In this document: one piece after another, positions 58,151-64,000 of the stretch
Layout of the letters: each line of letters begins with the position of its first letter
Position numbering within the stretch: the stretch's first letter is position 1
Origin: an uncultured Candidatus Saccharibacteria bacterium
Lineage (GTDB): Bacteria > Patescibacteriota > Saccharimonadia > Saccharimonadales > Saccharimonadaceae
Direction: 5' to 3'
Length of the DNA stretch: 64,000 bases
Assembly (NCBI GenBank): GCA_945873065.1
Contig: CAMCBN010000006.1
Location: 26,743-90,742 of the forward strand
The notes under the pieces: model-generated
Databases searched by the model: none
Seen by the model: only the letters and a program-made list of their open reading frames with translations
Told to the model about the DNA's origin: nothing
Translations under genes and position numbers: made by a program

Positions 58151-59095
58151 TTATTTTGTGCTCTGACTTAGTAACATTATTTTTTCCACTGAACCGCTCT
58201 TCTTATTCTTGACGGTTATTACCTTGTGCGGTCGACTATTTGGATAGACATGCACGATCTGACTGTGACCACTCTTGAACGTATGGCGTATAGTGCACCC
58301 GTCTTTAAATTGCGAACTGGTCAGCCTGTAGGTCTTGTCGACTGGACCCTCGTCTTTCTTACGCCTGCTTTTCTTCGCATGAGGTGGCTCGATACCCTTC
58401 TTCTCCAGAAGTTTGTCGAGAAGTTTTCTGCACCCGCCACCTTTTCGGCCGGTTATAAGACGATTGTCAATCGATAGGCGAGACCGCTCAAAATACCAGT
58501 GCTCACCCGTGCGACGGTTATAAGGGGTCTCGCGTTCTTCGTGGCGCAGGCGATGGTCGAGAAGTAGTATATCTTTCTCGGACATTTCAGACCACACACC
58601 CGATGCGGAGGCACTCACGGTAGTTATAAAATACATCTGTCGAGCGTCATCGCTACGAAAACACTGGAGTGTTCCATCAGTCAACAAGGCGTACACAGTA
58701 TTTGAATTAGAATTATTTCTCACTTCAAGTGGACCATTTGAGAATTTGTGTAACGTTTTTCCGACTTGCATCTCAGATTCGGTCAACAAGACCCAATAAC
58801 CTATATGCTTCTGCGAGAGCACGTCCTGTTGTTCGGTAGTGGTGGCCTCACTAGAAACAAATAGCCTTTTGAGCAGACTGGACCTCCGTCGTTTCATGCG
58901 ATTTGTCGGGATCTCATCATAGGTACGTTGCCGTTCCTCAAATTTTGCAACTTCTGTATCGGTATATCCGTCAGGTGCGACATCGTTTTGAACGAGTAAA
59001 GTTGCGACTGTCCGCGCATAATCCATGATGTCTTGCATATCCAGAGTCGACGCTTCGTAGTCTCTCGCGACTTTCTGCCAATCGATGTTTGACAT
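58151..59095 (-). CDS. Hypothetical protein (start MSNIDWQ likely)
   Basis: Long ORF with coding-like composition; no recognised domain. Confidence 0.65.
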   Translation of the reverse strand: MSNIDWQKVARDYEASTLDMQDIMDYARTVATLLVQNDVAPDGYTDTEVAKFEERQRTYDEIPTNRMKRRRSSLLKRLFVSSEATTTEQQDVLSQKHIGYWVLLTESEMQVGKTLHKFSNGPLEVRNNSNSNTVYALLTDGTLQCFRSDDARQMYFITTVSASASGVWSEMSEKDILLLDHRLRHEERETPYNRRTGEHWYFERSRLSIDNRLITGRKGGGCRKLLDKLLEKKGIEPPHAKKSRRKKDEGPVDKTYRLTSSQFKDGCTIRHTFKSGHSQIVHVYPNSRPHKVITVKNKKSGSVEKIMLLSQSTK

Positions 59096-59628
59096 CGTCG
59101 AGTAACCTTCCCCTGGGGCGGTATTCGTCATATTTGACGATTGCCACCAGGTTATCGCCCGGAAAAAGAAAGGTCAAGACCTAAGGGTAAATATAAGCGC
59201 TATCTTATTGATAGAGCAGAAAACAAGAGTCGATGGCGAAATGTCAGCAACCTACTCCAACATAGCACAAAGCTGGTTGGATCCGGTGTCGACGCGGATC
59301 GAGGCGAGGTCGATGACGACGATCTCCACCGAGGGCCACCGTAGCCCGGCTCGGGAGACTCTAGTTCACGCCTACGCTACGATAGCGGTCTCCAGGCGTC
59401 CCAGGAGAGACCTTGTAGCGGACGCGCAGAGTAGTCCCGGCCACCAGCAGCATGGTGTGGATCACTCGGTACATGTAGCTGGCCGAGGGCGATGGTCATC
59501 CCTTGAGCTGTCGTACCGCCAGCACTAGTTATACCCTCATCTGCCAGGAGCCTCCATATCCTTAGCTTGGGACACGATCCGTGTAGGCTATACTCTCAAA
59601 GCCAACGAGACCGAACGGAGCGACAGGA

Positions 59629-59931
59629 ATGGCTGGGATCGATAATCTCGGTAAGTACGGGCAGATCACGAATGCGGCAAAAGCCGCTGGAGGTGTCGAT
59701 AATCTGATCCACAATGTGGAGAAGACTGCTGTGTCAAACGCGGCGCTGGGTCTGCGTGTACAAGGGGCGGGTATTGGCGTTGGCGTGATAGGCATTCTTG
59801 CTGTAGTATACAAACTCTATCAACAGAAAAAGCAAGCAAACGCCACAGCCCAGGAGGCAGCTCGAGCCGAACTACGCGACACCATTAGCGCTGAAGAACC
59901 TCAGCAGATCGATAATGAGGACAGGAACTGA
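59629..59931 (+). CDS. Small single-TM hypothetical protein
   Basis: SD GGAGCGACAGGA before ATG; GIGVGVIGILAVVYKLY TM segment. Confidence 0.6.
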   Translation: MAGIDNLGKYGQITNAAKAAGGVDNLIHNVEKTAVSNAALGLRVQGAGIGVGVIGILAVVYKLYQQKKQANATAQEAARAELRDTISAEEPQQIDNEDRN

Positions 59932-60001
59932 AACTCACATAACTGACGGCTTAACAATTTAGACTGGGATATGGATTCACTTCGCAGCGATAGCCTGCCA
60001 A

Positions 60002-61481
60002 TCAGCAGTAATAAGCCAGTCGTGGATCTGCTGGCTTATCCTCCTCGAGACCAACAACCACCATCCAGTCGAACTGCTGACCTTTGCCAGCATGTCCAGT
60101 CAGGAGATGCACTCCGCCACGGGTTATGAGTGAGTCAGCATCGCCGACCTGAATGCGCTTCTTAACCTGGTCTGGTGTGATGCCTTCCTGCAGAAGATCG
60201 AAGCACCAGTCGATCGCATTAGACAGGGCCGTTCGCTCGTCCGGATCCTGTTCATTATCGAGGCTAACAGCCTGACAAAGGTATTCATGTTGATCTTCAG
60301 CTTCTCGGAATTCTTCAAGTGAAATTGCTTGCAATGTGCTTCGTACTCTTTGCGCGACCGACTTATCTAACACGCCTTCGTCCCACAGGCTATACTGCAG
60401 GCTACTCTCTTCTTGATCTCTTTGTCGACAAAACGGCGCCGATACTTGCTGCGCGCAGAAATCCCGATTCGTTGCTGAGGAACTCTTTCTAGGATGCCTT
60501 CGCAAAACCGCCTGAGGTAAAGGGCTTCCTCTTCTGTATCTTTAAAATACAGATAGCCAGCCAGACCACCAGCGGGCCAAGAATCAGGATTGGCCGCAGC
60601 CAGTGTTTGTCCACCTGTCAGGGCCTTGAGCGAATTTACCGCCTTCAACACAGCCGGGGATGAGCGGAAAGATTCAGTGAACTTAATAGTGTTATCACAC
60701 TCACAGCCTTTAGCTGCTTCATGACGGATTCAGGTTCTGCTCCAGCAAAACGATATATTCCTTGCGCCAGATCGCCGGCATATGTTGTCTTTCCGTAACC
60801 GATACGCTGTACAATTCGGAGTTGCTGTGGTGTTAGATCTTGAAATTCGTCAACGATGATAGCGCCGAAATGATGTCGGTAGAGCGATGCTACCTCATCG
60901 TTAGCAAGAATTAGTTCGGCCAGCCGTGGCAAATCGTCGTAGGTTAACCGCTTTTCGGACTGGCGCTGCTGCTCGATCCGTAATGCATATTCATCGCCTG
61001 AACGTTCGATCTCAGTTAGAACCTCTTCATCGGTCGCCTTGCGTCGCTTTGCTGAACTGATCTTGCTCTGTACGTCCGCAGCTAAATAATAGTTTAGATT
61101 CTGTGCACGACATTGTTGTGCCACCCAGTCACTTTGCGGCATGGTCCATGATGGTGAGTCAAGGCCGATCACATTGCCATGAGCCTGAATGATCCGGGCG
61201 GAGAGACCATGGAAGTTGCACACCGTGACTGCCTCACGCATCTGGCGTGGCGTCAGGTAGCGACTCAAGCGATCGCGCATGTTGTCCCGAGCTCGATTAG
61301 TGAATGTCGTTACCAGGATGCGTTGAGGTGCCTTGATGATCTGCCGAGAGAGCAAGCCCTTCACACGTAACGCCAAAGTCTCGGTCTTACCGCAGCCAGC
61401 AGGAGCGACAACAAGTAGTGACAACTCGGGGTAATCCCGAACGAGTGCCTGTTTTGAAGTAATATCGACCATTTCAAGCAT
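60002..61481 (-). pseudogene. UvrD-like helicase (GajB-like), two frameshifts and truncated C-terminus
   Basis: APAGCGKTETLALRVKGLL, TFTNRARDNMRDRL, IIVDEFQDLTPQQLRIVQ, then frame changes near 60705 and 60425: FTESFRSSPAVLKAVNSLK..., LLTGHAGKGQQFDWMVVVGLEEDK. Confidence 0.8.
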
Positions 61482-62245
61482 TTTCGATATCGCTGAGCAG
61501 ATTCATGATGCTTGTAATTTTTGATGCAGTTGTTTCGTCTAGTGAATTTGCCACTACGATCGCCCCTTGAATCTTATACTTGCTCTTACTTCGCAGGAAG
61601 GCGGCGATATCAGTTTTGGTTGGCAATCCATTTGCGTCCGCATACTTTATGTTATTCAACTCGTTTTTGCTGAATGTGTTGCTGTTCTGTAGGGCTGTCC
61701 ACAAACTTCCTGCATCAAGTGCTTTAGTGTATTCTTCTTCGAGATCCTTTTCGGAGATCCAGATCGAGTGCTCACTAAAGTCGCACTCTTGTAGGCCGAT
61801 ACTCTTGGACGTATTATCGACCGCATCTCGGTCAATCAACAATGACAGAGGGATATTGAATCCTTGATTTCCAAACAGCCTCCAGATCGCCCCCATGTCG
61901 CCGGCGCCTTCAGCTTCGACCACACTGATCCCAAAACGATCTAAATCGCGTCCAGTGAGTTCGGCGACTCGCTCGAGAATGACTCGATCAGCCGCTCCCT
62001 CAACTGCTATTACGCGGCGAGCGGTCAGAGGTTCTAACTTATTACGTCCCCACCATCGAAGCATTGCACGCTGATCATTATTGAGGATCTGAGCAGTCGG
62101 CTGAACGACCTTACCGCCATCTCGTACCGCTACAATCAACTCAGGATCAAATGCACTCACAATATCAGGCGAGTGTGTTGCGATGATCTTCTGGTTCTTT
62201 CCATTCTTCAGCAGTCGAGCAAGGCCACGCTTGAGCACATTCAAT
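61474..62245 (-). pseudogene. OLD-family nuclease C-terminal part (GajA-like), N-terminal ATPase missing
   Basis: NQKIIATHSPDIVSAFDPELI then TOPRIM VIAVEGAADRVILERVAELTGR...LSLLIDRDAVD...DLEEEY; overlaps start of the helicase gene by 8 nt. Confidence 0.75.
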
Positions 62246-62640
62246 ACGAGACGCAGATTGCGATCGCCCGGACGGTCGCCCCGTCTGATGTTGAGATCGC
62301 CAGAATCGATGCCGAAACTCGTCTTACCGACACCAGGGCAAACGCCGCCCTGACAGAGGCCGATGCAAGAAAACGCATCAACGATGCGAGCGGTCTTCAT
62401 AGCGAACAAATCGCCCGTGAGTCGCAGTTTGCTCAGCGAGACGAACTGAATCTGCGCAAAGCACAAGAAGAGTCGAGGAATGCAGAATTTGCATTTTCCA
62501 TCCAGCAAGCAAACAATCGCATTGAAGAAGAAAATGAACTGCGCAAACAAAGGATCAAGGAGCGACGCGTTGCGCGGGAAAAATTCTGGGAGAAGGTGCT
62601 ACCGTTGACCTTGTTGGAAATGCGGAACGGGTTGAGGTAG
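62242..62640 (+). pseudogene. 5'-truncated coiled-coil protein
   Basis: Heptad-rich DVEIARIDAETRLTDTRANAALTEADARKR...; no convincing start, frame begins at the junction with gajA-like sequence. Confidence 0.5.
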
Positions 62641-62739
62641 AGCCACATCCTGAATCCGTCCCGTCGCAACTACGATGCTTGATTTTAAATACAACTCGAG
62701 ATATGTTTGATATAGCATTAATGCAATAAAGGAGTTTAT

Positions 62740-62994
62740 ATGTCATCTACTGACCCAACGTCGAGTTCAGGCAAAAAATACGACTACGACAAGCCAGTCA
62801 CCATCACCTTTACTGCGAAAGAATGGTTTGATCTCACACGGGTGATCGGCGAGCTTACGATGGGCGATTATGCGCCAGACGCAAAAGGCTGGGAATGGCT
62901 GCAAGAGGTAATGGGCGTCGCTGATCGACAGACAATCATCGACCTGAGCAATCACATCATTAAAGCCTGCAATCAAAACTTAATGAACGGCTAG
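62740..62994 (+). CDS. Small hypothetical protein (84 aa)
   Basis: SD AAAGGAG 7 nt before ATG; coding-like composition. Confidence 0.6.
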   Translation: MSSTDPTSSSGKKYDYDKPVTITFTAKEWFDLTRVIGELTMGDYAPDAKGWEWLQEVMGVADRQTIIDLSNHIIKACNQNLMNG

Positions 62995-63020
62995 AGCGAA
63001 GTTTAATGCGGTGATTCGTT

Positions 63021-64000
63021 TTGAACGATAATTCTTCTAATAATCGATCTACTCCTTCTCCTGAAGACGTGGGAGAAGAGACGCCAGATCGCTACATTCC
63101 AGATAATCTCGATGAAATTATGCAGAGAGTGTACGAGCATGGCGTCATTCAGAGGAAACATCACATCCAACAGGGCATGAGTGAGCAAGAGTATCTTCAA
63201 ACGACAAGAGACACTATTACCTCACCTTCTATCATTGCTGAGCTTCAGCAGCATGGCGGTCCTACATGGCTATATGGTCGTAAGTTTGGAGATACTGAAC
63301 AAGTTGTCGTAGTACCAAGCACTATTGTCCCTGACTACAGGGATCCAACTTCTTTTGACGTAACCAAGTCAGGCCGTCAACTTACGAGTTATTTTGACTA
63401 CAAACTGAGTCACACCAATGAACACCCTAGGATAGTCTTTAACTCAGGATTGCCCCTGTCGGTCGACACCAAGCAACTCGCATCGAATACTACCCAGCCG
63501 ACTAGTGACACATTGAAGTCCAACGAGGTGAAAGTACAGCAGCCTGCGAGCTCTGAACCTGTACCTGCAGTACAACCGGTTGCACCCACCAATGTAGATA
63601 ACCAGAGTACGAGCGTACCCGTAGTCTCTCAGACCTCCTCTGGGATGGTGCCGTCCATCGATCCGCAAAAGTCAGTACCGGCAGAGCATGAAGTCAACTC
63701 GACGTCGCTCGAGGCTGCATCAGTTGGCGATACAACGTCGTCTAATATCTCGGTCTCTAACAGCCTAACCTCCACAAACGAATCGATATCGCCCGGAAGC
63801 AATCAACAAATAAGCAACGAATCAGCAGCACAACCTGCCATGGTTTCGACTCCTTTAGATGGAGAGGTTACTGAAGCCAATCTACAGTCAGGAGCGCACA
63901 TCGATAAGTCGGGCGATCACAGCTCGGTCGTTGCTTCCTCCCAGCCAGTCGCGGAATCCGCCACGTCTCACGATGTAGAGACATCAAGTGTCGATACCGC
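63021..64000 (+). CDS. Partial Ser/Thr/Val-rich low-complexity protein (possible TTG start), runs off the window; absent from the ORF track
   Basis: Manual translation: open frame of 326 codons to the window edge, LNDNSSNNRSTPSPEDVGEETPDRYIPDNLDEIMQRVYEHGVIQRKHH... Confidence 0.65.
   Translation, partial: MNDNSSNNRSTPSPEDVGEETPDRYIPDNLDEIMQRVYEHGVIQRKHHIQQGMSEQEYLQTTRDTITSPSIIAELQQHGGPTWLYGRKFGDTEQVVVVPSTIVPDYRDPTSFDVTKSGRQLTSYFDYKLSHTNEHPRIVFNSGLPLSVDTKQLASNTTQPTSDTLKSNEVKVQQPASSEPVPAVQPVAPTNVDNQSTSVPVVSQTSSGMVPSIDPQKSVPAEHEVNSTSLEAASVGDTTSSNISVSNSLTSTNESISPGSNQQISNESAAQPAMVSTPLDGEVTEANLQSGAHIDKSGDHSSVVASSQPVAESATSHDVETSSVDT

Larger units (their letters stand above)
56259..64000. mobile_element. 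Accessory/integrated island at the 3' end of tRNA-Leu; right boundary outside the window
   Basis: Abrupt change to GC-rich recombinase sequence right after the tRNA CCA, loss of core genes, orphan and broken genes, defense-gene remnants. Confidence 0.7.

Noticed and set aside
61580-62640. Minus-strand N-terminal part of the 358-aa ORF (MFAQFIFFFNAIVCLL...)
   Set aside because: That part is antisense of the coiled-coil frame and does not resemble an OLD ATPase; only the segment below ~62245 is gajA-like.

Overview
The window is a chromosomal segment that looks like Candidatus Saccharibacteria (TM7/CPR), judged from protein content and gene order. About 0-56.2 kb is compact core genome, mostly on the minus strand: radC, rplK-nusG-secE, a sensor kinase, tRNAs, holB/RluA-family/trpS, rpsI-rplM-rplQ-rpoA-rpsD-rpsK-rpsM-rpmJ-infA, secY, rpsJ, tuf, an amino-acid ABC transporter, hsp20, fusA, rpoC-rpoB, clpP, tig, hisS, recG and rsmD. 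A surface-protein cluster sits at 6.5-14.2 kb. Downstream of tRNA-Leu (56174-56258) an accessory island runs off the right edge. It holds a truncated large serine recombinase, a tRNA-like RNA candidate with its own promoter, orphan ORFs, and a decayed Gabija-like gajA/gajB pair.

Most notable observations: (1) a WxL-locus-like surface operon whose 1287-aa protein carries two 7-repeat RCC1 propellers, the second inserted inside an IPT/TIG domain; (2) a ~119-nt tRNA-like RNA with an 8-bp closing stem, canonical T-arm, GG-containing D-like arm and -35/-10 promoter; (3) loss of zinc ligands in RpoC (both sites), L36, L33, S4 and delta-prime; (4) many genes with a -10 box 6-8 nt before ATG, which predicts leaderless mRNAs; (5) a perfect CIRCE operator over the clpP promoter; (6) a broken Gabija-like relic. 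All calls come from reading the sequence. No database search was run.
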